64,000 nt of DNA. Source: Microbacterium sp. LWO13-1.2 (GTDB taxonomy: Bacteria > Actinomycetota > Actinomycetes > Actinomycetales > Microbacteriaceae). How positions within the stretch are numbered: the stretch's first letter is position 1; each line of letters starts with the position of its first letter. Made by a program: the position numbers and the translations under genes. Shown piece by piece: positions 41,301 through 49,544 of the stretch. Below the pieces are notes generated by a model. That model ran no database searches. It had not been told where the DNA came from and was given only the letters and a program-made list of their open reading frames with translations. Location of the stretch: assembly GCF_038397725.1 (NCBI RefSeq), contig NZ_CP151634.1, forward strand, positions 1,860,001-1,924,000. The letters run 5' to 3'.

Positions 41301-41401
41301 TTCGGCGCCACGGCGCCGCCCGATCGCACGTCTCCGGCGTGCGCCTCTGATGACACCCGCGTACGCGCCCTGCGTGCTGCGCACCTCTTGAATGGATTCC
41401 C

Positions 41402-41887
41402 ATGTCTCCCGTGACCGAGCGCGACATCCGCGCCAGCTTCCGCAACGCCTCCCGCAAGGAGGTCTCCGATCTGACCCTGCCTCCCGGCTTCGCCGACGTC
41501 GACTTCGAGCGTCTGGATTACCTCGGGTGGTCCGATCCGAAGTTCCCTCGGCGCGCGTACGTGGTCGCCGAGACATCCGACGGGGTCGTCGGGATCGTCC
41601 TGCAGCGCGCGGAGCAGCGCGTCGTGGCGCGTGCCCAGTGCTCGTGGTGCGACGACGTCACGCTCCGCAACGAGGTGCAGCTCTTCACCGCGCGGAAGGC
41701 GGGTGCCGCTGGGCGCAAGGGCGACAGCACCGGCACGCTCGTCTGCGCGAACTTCGAGTGCTCAGCGAACGTGCGTCGGCTGCCGCCGCTCGCCTACGAG
41801 GGCTTCGACCGCGAGACCGCCCGTGATCTGCGGATGCTCCGACTGCAGGAGCACGTCGCCGGCTTCATCCAGGCTGTGACGGGCTGA
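41402..41887 (+). CDS. FBP domain-containing protein (EF-G-binding/fusidic-acid-resistance-type zinc finger)
   Basis: 161-aa protein of the FBP_C family. An N-terminal helical part (MSPVTERDIRASFRNASRKE) is followed by a treble-clef zinc finger with C-x2-C in QCSWCDDVTLRNEVQLF and C-x4-C in LVCANFECSANVRR. FusB-type proteins with this finger bind elongation factor G and free it from fusidic-acid-stalled ribosomes; whether this shorter actinobacterial relative does so is not established. The start has only a weak GGA upstream. A long leader with possible attenuator precedes it. The end overlaps the convergent GH3 gene by 23 bp. Confidence 0.85.
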   Translation: MSPVTERDIRASFRNASRKEVSDLTLPPGFADVDFERLDYLGWSDPKFPRRAYVVAETSDGVVGIVLQRAEQRVVARAQCSWCDDVTLRNEVQLFTARKAGAAGRKGDSTGTLVCANFECSANVRRLPPLAYEGFDRETARDLRMLRLQEHVAGFIQAVTG

Positions 41888-44213
41888 GCGGCGCGGCGGG
41901 GGACACGACCTCGAGCGTCGTGGTCGTCTCCTCGTCATCGCATGATCGGCCGACCCACAGCTGAATCCGTCCGGGCTCGACCCGCCGGTTCCCGTCGACG
42001 CCGGTGAAGGAGAGGCGATCGCTCGGCACCTCGAAGCGCACCACCTCTTCGGCACCGGCGTCGAGCGTGATCCGCTGGAAGCCGATCAGCTGCGCCAGCG
42101 GTCTGGTCACGCTCGCGACTTCGTCGTGCGCGTAGAGCTGCACGACGTCGGTGCCCGTTGTCGTGCCGGTATTGCGCACCACCACAGACGCGCGGAAGCT
42201 CCCGCCGGGCGCGACGGATGCGTCGACCGTGAGGTGCTCGTGCGAGAACGTGGTGTAACCCAGGCCGAATCCGAAAGGGCGCACCGGAGTCGAGTCCGCG
42301 CTGGTCACGTCGGTCCGTCCGCCGAGCACCGGGCGCAGATACGAATACGGCTGGGCGCCGGCGGATCGAGGAAGCGAGACCGGCAGCCGACCGGAGGGCG
42401 AGACCCTGCCGCTCAGCAGCGCGGCGATCGCCGGTCCGCCCTCCTCGCCGGGGAAGAACGCCTGCAGGACGGCGGCCGGCCGCGCTCCGCCGGCAGTCGT
42501 GGCCGCGGCCGTCGGCGCCGCGGAGTTCACCGCACCGAGGCCGGTGATCACCCCTCCGCCGGCGTCGAGGGAAGGCAGTGCCCAGTCCCACACGTACGGG
42601 CGCCCCGTGAGCGCCACGAGGATCACGGGCGTGCCTGTTGCGACGACGGCCTCGACGAGTACCCGTTGGATTCCGGGAAGCTCGAGCGTCTCGACGTCGT
42701 TACCCTCACCGACCGTGCCGCGCCCGAACAAGCCGGCACGGTCGCCGACGACCACGATGGCGATGTCCGCCGTGTCTGCCTGCGCGACGGCTGCCGCGAG
42801 CAGGCCACGATCAGGCGATTCGACCTCGCAGCCGGGCGCGTGGCTGATCTCGGCATCCGAGAACTCCGCACGCAACGACTCCAGCACCGTCGGCAGGGCG
42901 ATTCCCGGCGGGGTGCCCTGGTGGTGCACGAGCACGTGATTGACGAACGAATAGCACCCCATCAATGCCTCCGCGCTGTCAGCGTTGGGGCCGATCACCG
43001 CGATGCGACGCGGCGAGGTCGGGTCGAGCGGGAGGATGCCGTCGTTGCTCAGGAGCACGACCGATTCCTCGGCGAGCCGACGTGCGATCGCGCGGTGCCC
43101 CGGTGGGTCGAGGTCGACGACGGCGGGTTCGGCGGTGAAGTCGGCGTCGAGCAGGCCGAGCTCCTCCTTCTGCGCGAGCACTCGACCGACTGCCCGGTCC
43201 AGGATGTGCTGCGGGAGCGCGCCGTCGCGCACCTGCTGGGCGAGCGTCGTGTACGCGTCGGGTGAGGGGAGCTCGACGTCGATTCCCGCGGTGATCGCGA
43301 GCCGAGCAGCCTCTGACGCGTCGGCCGCCACGCGGTGCATGCTGCGCAGGAAGTCGACGGCGAAGTAGTCCGACACGACCACCCCGTCGAAGCCCCAGCG
43401 CTCCCGGAGGATCTCGTCGAGATAGCGGGGGTCGGCGGCGACCGGTACGCCGTCGATGTCCGTGTAGGAATTCATCACGCTGCGTGCTCCGCCTTCGCGC
43501 AGCACCATCTCGAAGGGGGGCAGCAGCACGTCCTCGATCTCCCTGAGGCCGATGTGCACCGGGGCGTGATTGCGCCCGGCCTGCGAGGCGGAGTATCCGA
43601 CGAAGTGCTTGAGGGTCGCGTGCACGCCTTCGGACTGCAGGCCGCGGACGTAGGCGGTGCCGAGCACTCCGACGACCAGCGGATCCTCCGCGATGCACTC
43701 GTCGACCCGACCCCACCGCGGATCGCGGATCACGTCGAGCACAGGCGCCAGGCCCTGATGGATGCCGAGGGCGCGCATCGTGCCGCCGATCGCGCGGCCC
43801 ATCTCCTCGACGAGCTCGGGGTCGAAGGAGGCGCCCCACGCCAGCGGGGTCGGGAAGGTGGCCGCCTGCCACGCGGCAAGGCCGGTCAGGCACTCCTCGT
43901 GAACCAGCGCCGGTATGCCGAGACGGGTCTCCTGCTGCAGCCGCCGCTGCTCGGCCCAGAGCCACTTCGCCCGCTCCAGGGGCGCCACAGGGCGGGTGCC
44001 GTACACCCGTGTCAGGTGACCGATCCCGTCGGATGTGGCTTCCTCGTAGCGGGTCGATGTCTTCTTCTCGCCCGACATCGGCGCCACGACCTCATCGCCC
44101 TGGTCGACCCAGAAGCCCACGAGTTGCGCCTGCTTCTCTTCGAGGGTCATCCGGGCGAGGAGCGCCTCGACGCGCGCGGAGAAGGGGCGCGGGGTCTGCT
44201 GCAGCACGTTCAT
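41865..44213 (-). CDS. Glycoside hydrolase family 3 (beta-glucosidase/beta-xylosidase type)
   Basis: 782-aa cytoplasmic GH3 enzyme with no signal peptide. The N-terminal barrel has LAPVLDVIRDPRWGRVDECI and the KHFVGYSASQAGRNHAP substrate region, and the nucleophile Asp is in GVVVSDYFAVDFL (about residue 281). The alpha/beta sandwich domain and a C-terminal fibronectin-III-like domain (about 670-770) follow. It is last in an operon with an ABC importer, so it should hydrolyse the imported beta-linked oligosaccharide inside the cell. The start has GAAAGAG ahead of ATG 44213. Confidence 0.93.
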   Translation of the reverse strand: MNVLQQTPRPFSARVEALLARMTLEEKQAQLVGFWVDQGDEVVAPMSGEKKTSTRYEEATSDGIGHLTRVYGTRPVAPLERAKWLWAEQRRLQQETRLGIPALVHEECLTGLAAWQAATFPTPLAWGASFDPELVEEMGRAIGGTMRALGIHQGLAPVLDVIRDPRWGRVDECIAEDPLVVGVLGTAYVRGLQSEGVHATLKHFVGYSASQAGRNHAPVHIGLREIEDVLLPPFEMVLREGGARSVMNSYTDIDGVPVAADPRYLDEILRERWGFDGVVVSDYFAVDFLRSMHRVAADASEAARLAITAGIDVELPSPDAYTTLAQQVRDGALPQHILDRAVGRVLAQKEELGLLDADFTAEPAVVDLDPPGHRAIARRLAEESVVLLSNDGILPLDPTSPRRIAVIGPNADSAEALMGCYSFVNHVLVHHQGTPPGIALPTVLESLRAEFSDAEISHAPGCEVESPDRGLLAAAVAQADTADIAIVVVGDRAGLFGRGTVGEGNDVETLELPGIQRVLVEAVVATGTPVILVALTGRPYVWDWALPSLDAGGGVITGLGAVNSAAPTAAATTAGGARPAAVLQAFFPGEEGGPAIAALLSGRVSPSGRLPVSLPRSAGAQPYSYLRPVLGGRTDVTSADSTPVRPFGFGLGYTTFSHEHLTVDASVAPGGSFRASVVVRNTGTTTGTDVVQLYAHDEVASVTRPLAQLIGFQRITLDAGAEEVVRFEVPSDRLSFTGVDGNRRVEPGRIQLWVGRSCDDEETTTTLEVVSPAAPLSPSQPG

Positions 44214-44274
44214 CTCTTTCTTCGTTCTGATGGGGTTGCTCTGGTGGGGGCTTTTCCTGTGGTGCCGGTCGGCT

Positions 44275-45150
44275 TCAGCCCTTGACCGCGCCGGTCAGCC
44301 CGCCGACGATGCGTCGCTCGAACAGGCTGAAGAACACCAGCGCCGGAATCATCGACAGCGACGTGAACGCGAGCACCTTGGCGGTGTCCACCGAGTACTG
44401 GGATGCGAAAGCCTGCGTCCCCAGCGGCAACGTGTACAGCTGCTCATCGCTGAGCAGGAACAGTGGCAGCATGTAGCTGTTCCAGCTCCCGATGAAGGCC
44501 AGGATGCCGACGGTGATCACTCCGGGCACGGCAAGCGGGATGACCATCCGCCAGAAGAACCCGAGGCGGCTGCATCCGTCGATCGATGCGGCCTCCTGAA
44601 GTTCGTTCGGAATCGCCGCCAGGAACGGCACCAGGATGATGATCGTCACGGGGAGCGCGAACGCGATCTGCGGGACGATGACGCCGGCGAGCGAGTTCGA
44701 CAGGCCGAGGTCGCGCACCAGGATGTACAGCGGCGTGATCGCCACCGTCATCGGGAACATCAACCCGGCGGTGAAGAGGGCGAACAGGGCCCCTCGTCCG
44801 CGGAACGTGTACCGCGAAAGCGCGAAGGCCGCCATGAGGCCGAGGACGACCACGACCGCGGTGGTGGTCCCCGCGGCGATCGTGGAGTTGAGCACCTGCC
44901 TCCAGAACGCCCCGCTGGCGAGAACGTCGACGAAGTTCTCCCAGCGCCATACCGACGGCAGACCCGACGGATCGACAGTGATGTCGGAGTTCGTGCGGAA
45001 TCCGCCGATCACGGTATAGACGACCGGAGCCAGCATCAGTCCGATCAGGAGCAGCGCGGCGAAGTAGATGAGGAACGTGCTGCCGCGGCGCCGGCCGGGG
45101 ACATACCGTGCTCGGGGCTCGGACGTGAGGATGAGTGCGGTGGCCATCAT
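44275..45150 (-). CDS. Carbohydrate ABC transporter permease (MalG/UgpE-like)
   Basis: 291-aa permease with six predicted helices. The EAA motif is ELQEAASIDGCSRLGFFWRM, followed by the usual PLAVPGVITV helix. It is the CUT1-type inner permease partner of the upstream gene, with ATGA overlap between the two. A second ATG one codon on is possible. It ends 61 nt before the GH3 gene of the same operon. Confidence 0.94.
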   Translation of the reverse strand: MMATALILTSEPRARYVPGRRRGSTFLIYFAALLLIGLMLAPVVYTVIGGFRTNSDITVDPSGLPSVWRWENFVDVLASGAFWRQVLNSTIAAGTTTAVVVVLGLMAAFALSRYTFRGRGALFALFTAGLMFPMTVAITPLYILVRDLGLSNSLAGVIVPQIAFALPVTIIILVPFLAAIPNELQEAASIDGCSRLGFFWRMVIPLAVPGVITVGILAFIGSWNSYMLPLFLLSDEQLYTLPLGTQAFASQYSVDTAKVLAFTSLSMIPALVFFSLFERRIVGGLTGAVKG

Positions 45151-46211
45151 GGTGTCGCTTCCGCTGTCGTGTCGGGTTTCTCGGTCAGTGCTCCCGCGGT
45201 GTCTCGGCGCAGCACGAAGCGCTGGTAGATCAGCGCGATGGTGAGCGAGATGAGGAAGAGGACGACGGCGACGGCGCTGCCGTATCCGAAGCTCCCCGCG
45301 CCGCGGCCATTGGCCACCATGTAGGTCGCCATCGTCGAGGTCCCAGCCGTCGACGAGACGTACTGCCCCCAGATGATCCAGACGAGGTCGAACAGCTGCA
45401 GTGAGCCGATGACCGACAGGAACGCCCAGATCCGGATCGTCGGTCCCAGCAGCGGCAGCACGATGAGGCGCTGCACCTGCCAGTACGACGCACCGTCGAT
45501 GGCGGCGGCCTCGGAGAGCTCATCGGGGATGCCCTGCAGACCGGCGAGGAACAGGATCACCGCGAAGCCGATGTACTTCCAGGTGATGATCAGCATCAGG
45601 GTCCAGATCGCGAGCGCCGGGTCCGAGAGCCAGTCCGCCTGCAGACCGGTCAGTCCGATCTTCTCGAGCAGGCCGTTGAAGGCTCCTTCGGTCTGCAGCA
45701 TGAGGCTCCAGCCGATGCCGACCACGACCTCGGAGATCACGTACGGCACGAAGATCAGCACCCGGATGACCGATTGGAATCGCAGTTTGCGGTTGAGCAA
45801 AAGGGCGAAGACGAGAGCGATCGGCCCTTGCAGGACCAGAGACATCACCAGGATGAACAGGTTGTGGCCGAGCGCCTCGTGGAAGGCCGGGTCGCTGAGG
45901 ATCGTGACGTAGTTGCGGAAACCGACGAAGTCGGTCGGCGTCCCGAAGCCGGACCAGCTGAAGAATCCGTAGTACGCGGCCAGGCCGACGGGAAGGATGA
46001 CGAAGGCGAGGAAGACGATCAGGGCGGGCCCGATCAGGATCATCAGTTCGGCACGGGCTCCCCAACCGATGCCCCGACGTCGGGGTGGCTGCGATGCCGG
46101 CCGGGAGATCGGCGGTCGCCCGACCGGGGGCTGCGCCTGCACGCCCCCGGCCGAGTCCGGTGTCCCTGGCGCGATCGCAGCGCCCTGCGGTGACACGCGA
46201 GTGGTAGTCAT
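45147..46211 (-). CDS. Carbohydrate ABC transporter permease (MalF/UgpA-like)
   Basis: 354-aa CUT1-type permease. About 50 Pro-rich cytoplasmic residues precede the first helix (ELMILIGPALIVFLAFVILP). The EAA motif is ELSEAAAIDGASYWQVQRLI. It starts 10 nt after the binding-protein stop and overlaps the second permease in ATGA. As is usual for CUT1 systems there is no dedicated ATPase gene, so a shared MsiK-type ATPase coded elsewhere is expected. Confidence 0.94.
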   Translation of the reverse strand: MTTTRVSPQGAAIAPGTPDSAGGVQAQPPVGRPPISRPASQPPRRRGIGWGARAELMILIGPALIVFLAFVILPVGLAAYYGFFSWSGFGTPTDFVGFRNYVTILSDPAFHEALGHNLFILVMSLVLQGPIALVFALLLNRKLRFQSVIRVLIFVPYVISEVVVGIGWSLMLQTEGAFNGLLEKIGLTGLQADWLSDPALAIWTLMLIITWKYIGFAVILFLAGLQGIPDELSEAAAIDGASYWQVQRLIVLPLLGPTIRIWAFLSVIGSLQLFDLVWIIWGQYVSSTAGTSTMATYMVANGRGAGSFGYGSAVAVVLFLISLTIALIYQRFVLRRDTAGALTEKPDTTAEATP

Positions 46212-46221
46212 GCGATGCCGT

Positions 46222-47505
46222 TCAGGACTTCGCAGCGGCGCTGTTCACCGCGTCGACGATGTCCTGCGCGGTGCCTTGGCCTGCGAACATGTTCACGACT
46301 GCGACGTTCAGCGCGTTGCCCACGCTCTGGCCGTAGAGCGTGTCCAGCCACACGACGACGTACGGTGCCGCGCTGTAGGCGTCGAGGATGTTCTTCAGCA
46401 CCGGGTCGGTGACGGCGGCCTGGGCTTCGGAGGAGGCCGGCACGGTCTGGAACGCCTTCGCGTAGGCCTCCTGGTTGCCCTTCTCGGCGATGAAGTCGAG
46501 GAAGTCGACGCACTCCTTCGGAGCGTTGACCCAGCACGAGAACCCGTCGACTCCACCCATCATGGCGCCGGGTTCGCCGTCGCCGCCCTCGACCTCGGGG
46601 AACGGGAACCACGCGAGGTCGGGCAGCGACTTCTCATCCGGGGTCAGGGAGGCGATCACGCCCGGGTCCCACGCGCCCATGAGTTCCATCGACGCCTTGT
46701 GGTTGGCGAGCAGGCCTGCGGAAGATCCGGCGCCCTGCTGCGCCGTCGTCGTGAGGAAACCGTCGTTGAAGGGTTCGGCGTCGATGACCGTCTGCAGGTT
46801 CTCGCCGGCGGTCAGCCAGCACTCATCGTCGAACGTCCTGGTGGATGCGGCCTCGTCGAGCGCCTCTTTCGAGCACGCACGCAAGGCGAAGTTGTAGTAC
46901 CAGTGCGCAGCGGGCCAGGCGTCTTTCGCGCCGACCGCGATGGGTGCGACGCCGGATGTGCGAAGTTCCGCCGTGACGTCGGTCAACTCGTCGATCGTGG
47001 TGGGCGTCGCCGTGACGCCGGCGGCCTCGAACAGGTCGGCCGAGTAGAAGATGCCGGAGGGCAGCACGGCCGTCGGCACCCCGTACTGCTTGCCGTCGAT
47101 CTCGAACGCCGACAGCGAGCTGCTGACAGCGGACTTCGTGGCATCCGAGATCTTGTCGGTGATGTCCATCACCTGACCGGCTTCCACGACGTCGGCGAGT
47201 TTTCCTCCGCCGCGCGCCATGAAGATGTCCGGACCCTCGTTGGAGTTGAGCGAGGTCTGCAGCTTGCCGTCCATCTCCTCGTTCTGGATCGACTGCATCT
47301 TGACCGTGACGTCGGGGTACTTCGCCTCGAAAGCGGCGATCGTGTCCTTCCAGTACTGCTGGCCGTCGCCGGTCGTCGAGTTCTGCCAGAACGTGAGCGT
47401 GACCTTGCCGTCGGCGGATTCGCCGGGAGGGGCGCTGCATCCGCCGAGGGCGAGAACGCCCGCGGTCACGATGGCCGATGCCAGCAGGAGCTTGTTGGCT
47501 TTCAT
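46222..47505 (-). CDS. Carbohydrate ABC transporter substrate-binding lipoprotein (GH3 operon)
   Basis: 427-aa family-1 solute-binding protein. Signal peptide MKANKLLLASAIVTAGVLAL ends in the lipobox GGC. The mature part starts with the typical KVTLTFWQNSTTGDGQQYWK. Four cysteines beyond the lipid anchor (LRACSKE, DDECWLT, FSCWVNAPKEC) could form two disulfides. ATG 47505 is chosen because the upstream frame is the operator and promoter region. It is first in the importer-GH3 operon and divergent from a LacI regulator. Confidence 0.93.
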   Translation of the reverse strand: MKANKLLLASAIVTAGVLALGGCSAPPGESADGKVTLTFWQNSTTGDGQQYWKDTIAAFEAKYPDVTVKMQSIQNEEMDGKLQTSLNSNEGPDIFMARGGGKLADVVEAGQVMDITDKISDATKSAVSSSLSAFEIDGKQYGVPTAVLPSGIFYSADLFEAAGVTATPTTIDELTDVTAELRTSGVAPIAVGAKDAWPAAHWYYNFALRACSKEALDEAASTRTFDDECWLTAGENLQTVIDAEPFNDGFLTTTAQQGAGSSAGLLANHKASMELMGAWDPGVIASLTPDEKSLPDLAWFPFPEVEGGDGEPGAMMGGVDGFSCWVNAPKECVDFLDFIAEKGNQEAYAKAFQTVPASSEAQAAVTDPVLKNILDAYSAAPYVVVWLDTLYGQSVGNALNVAVVNMFAGQGTAQDIVDAVNSAAAKS

Positions 47506-47597
47506 GTGATTCCCGTTCTCTTCGTTGAGGGCCTCGTCGTCGTCAGCGTCAGGTGAGGCGTTGGAGAGCTTCGCGGGAATCGACCGCAGCGTCAAAC

Positions 47598-47609
47598 GTT
47601 TTCGAAAAC
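47598..47609. promoter_or_regulatory. LacI-type operator between the GH3 operon and its regulator
   Basis: GTTTTCGAAAAC is a perfect 12-bp palindrome with the central CG typical of LacI-family operators, flanked by AAAC and AGTTT. It lies in the 145-bp spacer between the divergent start codons, next to TTGACG (47595 to 47590 on the minus strand), a possible -35 of the importer-GH3 operon. Confidence 0.75.
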
Positions 47610-47636
47610 AGTTTCCATCCGTGGATGGATCGCCGC

Positions 47637-47642
47637 TACGCT
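47637..47642 (+). promoter_or_regulatory. -10 box of the leaderless LacI gene
   Basis: TACGCT is 8 nt before ATG 47651 and no Shine-Dalgarno is present. The palindrome CCATCC-GT-GGATGG (47615-47628) just upstream may be a second regulator site. Confidence 0.5.
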
Positions 47643-47650
47643 GTCCAGAC

Positions 47651-48658
47651 ATGAGCGGACGAACGACGATCCACGACGTCGCGAAAGCGGCGGGGGTGTC
47701 GGTCTCGACCGTCTCCAAGGCGGTCAACGGACGCTACGGAATCGCAGATGCCACGGTTCGGCGCGTTCTCGATGCGGTGCGCGAGCTGGGGTACGAGTCC
47801 AGCCTGGTCGCCAGCAGCATGCGGGCGCGACGGACCGGAGTGATCGGAGTCCTCCTGGCGGACTTCGAGCCGTTCAGCGCGGAGATCCTCAAGGGGGTCG
47901 GATCCGCGGCGCATGGCACGGCCTTCGATCTGCTCGCCTACAGCTCTCGCCAGGGTGCGGCGGAAGGATGGGAGCGCCGGTCGCTGAGCAGGCTGTCCGG
48001 CACGCTCATCGACGCGGCGATCATGGTGACGCCGACGGTCGTGAGCGCGTCGACGGAGATCCCCGTCGTGGCGGTCGATCCGCATACCGGCCGGGCCGGA
48101 TTGCCGACCGTGGAGTCCGACAGTTTCGGCGGTGCCCTTGCCGCCACGCGACACCTGATCGAACTCGGACACCGACGCATCGGCTTCCTCGCAGGGCGAC
48201 CGGATCTGCGTTCAGCCGGGCTCCGTGATGCCGGCTACCGCCGGGCGCTGGGAGATGCCGGCATCCTCGTCGATCCCGCGCTGATCGGTGTCGGGCGTTA
48301 CGACCTGGAGACGACCCGAGAGTCGGCTCGTCTCATGCTCGCAGGCGACACCCGTCCGACCGCCGTCTTCGCCGCCAACGATCTCTCTGCGATCGCCGTC
48401 ATCGATGTCGCCCAGGAGATGGGGTTGAGAGTGCCGGATGATCTGTCGGTGATCGGCTTCGACGACGTTCCCGAAGCGTCGCGGCGGGCACTGCCGCTGA
48501 CCACCATTCGGCAGCCGATGCATCGCCTCGGCGTCGTCGCTGCCGAGATGGTTTTCGCCCAGCTCTCGGGAGAGCCGCTCGAGCAGCTGCACGTGATCCT
48601 GCCGACGCGACTCGTGGTCCGCGCCACCACGGCCCCGCCGCGCGTCAGTCCGCGCTGA
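47651..48658 (+). CDS. LacI family transcriptional regulator of the GH3 operon
   Basis: 335-aa regulator with N-terminal helix-turn-helix TTIHDVAKAAGVSVSTVSKA and hinge region, then a periplasmic-binding-protein-like effector domain (from about residue 62) ending in IGFDDVPEASRRALPLTTIR. It is divergent from the binding protein gene, so it should repress the importer-GH3 operon through the palindrome at 47598-47609 and be released by an oligosaccharide. The end overlaps the convergent PaaX gene by 14 bp. Confidence 0.94.
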   Translation: MSGRTTIHDVAKAAGVSVSTVSKAVNGRYGIADATVRRVLDAVRELGYESSLVASSMRARRTGVIGVLLADFEPFSAEILKGVGSAAHGTAFDLLAYSSRQGAAEGWERRSLSRLSGTLIDAAIMVTPTVVSASTEIPVVAVDPHTGRAGLPTVESDSFGGALAATRHLIELGHRRIGFLAGRPDLRSAGLRDAGYRRALGDAGILVDPALIGVGRYDLETTRESARLMLAGDTRPTAVFAANDLSAIAVIDVAQEMGLRVPDDLSVIGFDDVPEASRRALPLTTIRQPMHRLGVVAAEMVFAQLSGEPLEQLHVILPTRLVVRATTAPPRVSPR

Positions 48659-49544
48659 GCGCCGCGTCGTGATCGGGCCTCGCGGACGCCCGATCGGCGA
48701 TGGCCGTACGCACGAAATCCCATGCCGGCCCGGCGAGCTGCGCCGAAAGGCGGGCATGGGCGTCGAAGCTGCGGTGCCCTGGCCAATCCGCCGGAAGCAG
48801 CGCTGCGGGAAGGCCGGGATCGCGATAGGGAAGCACGCGCCACGCGTCGATGAGCCGCACGTACGCGGCGAAGGGTCCGGGGGCGTCATCCGGTAGCGGA
48901 GCGATCGACTCCTGGAAGAGCTCGTGCTCCGCGCGGAGGGCGGTGAGATCCCACCAACCCGACACCGCATCGGCGAGGGGGCCGGCGACCTCCGGAGTCT
49001 GGGTGCGGAAGAGGGTCGCCCACTCGCGTGCGTGCAGCTCTGTCAGGATCTCCTCGACCTCGTCCTGCAGATAGCCGGGGCAGATCCACAGCGCGGGCGA
49101 GACCATGCCGCAGCCGATCCATTGCAGCCGTCGACGCAGCTGATGGCGCAGGTCGCGGCGGGTCTCCGGAATCGAGAACGAGAGCAGGCACCATGGGTCG
49201 CCGAGCGCCATCTGCCGGACTTCGAAGATGCGCCGGTCGCCGCGCTCGAGCATCGGGATCGCCGCGGGATTGAGGCGGTAGCCGATGCCGCCCTCCCGCT
49301 CGGCGAGCAGGAGGCCCTTCTGTTTGAGTCGGGTGACGCCGGTGCGTGCGGTCGCGGCAGGGATGCCGAGGAAGCCGGCGATGCGCACCAGATCGGCCGC
49401 GGAGATCCAGTCGTCGAGACGACGCAGGTAGAGTCCGATGAACGTGCGCAGCAGCGAGGCGGTGCTCCCGGGGCGCGCGTCGATGTCGTCGAGGATCACG
49501 CCCTCGACGGGCGGGGGGACCACGGCATCCGGCATTCGGTTCAT
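48645..49544 (-). CDS. PaaX family transcriptional regulator of the kynurenine operon
   Basis: 299-aa regulator. The N-terminal winged helix (LRTFIGLYLRRLDDWISAAD, then GIPAATARTGVTRLKQKGLL) is typical of PaaX, followed by the PaaX central and C-terminal domains (YLQDEVEEILTELHAREWAT, and the LIDAWRVLPYRDPGLPAALL segment). ATG 49544 overlaps the kynureninase stop in ATGA. PaaX proteins respond to aryl-CoA or aromatic intermediates; being fourth in a kynurenine operon it probably senses a tryptophan breakdown product. The frame open upstream is a kynureninase shadow. Confidence 0.9.
   Translation of the reverse strand: MNRMPDAVVPPPVEGVILDDIDARPGSTASLLRTFIGLYLRRLDDWISAADLVRIAGFLGIPAATARTGVTRLKQKGLLLAEREGGIGYRLNPAAIPMLERGDRRIFEVRQMALGDPWCLLSFSIPETRRDLRHQLRRRLQWIGCGMVSPALWICPGYLQDEVEEILTELHAREWATLFRTQTPEVAGPLADAVSGWWDLTALRAEHELFQESIAPLPDDAPGPFAAYVRLIDAWRVLPYRDPGLPAALLPADWPGHRSFDAHARLSAQLAGPAWDFVRTAIADRASARPDHDAALSAD

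Larger units (their letters stand above)
41090..41401. other. 312-bp divergent spacer with leader region of the FBP-domain gene
   Basis: The minus-strand side holds the ribosome-binding site of the 115-aa gene. The plus-strand side has a strong -10 (TAGAAT, 41196-41201), a short frame at 41209 and several inverted repeats (41241-41300, and CGCACG/CGTGCG near 41324-41342). On the minus strand a frame from a GTG near 41387 to 41124 is open for about 85 codons, without a recognised family; I do not count it as a gene. Confidence 0.5.

Noticed and set aside
41124..41387. Possible 85-codon minus-strand gene upstream of the 115-aa protein
   Set aside because: It starts with a GTG after AAGAG, but the product is an Arg-rich run followed by low-information sequence, and it lies opposite the FBP leader. 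Not enough support to call.
47598..47609. LexA (SOS) box
   Set aside because: GTTTTCGAAAAC does not fit the actinobacterial box with CGAAC half-sites around four variable bases, while it fits a LacI operator beside a LacI gene.
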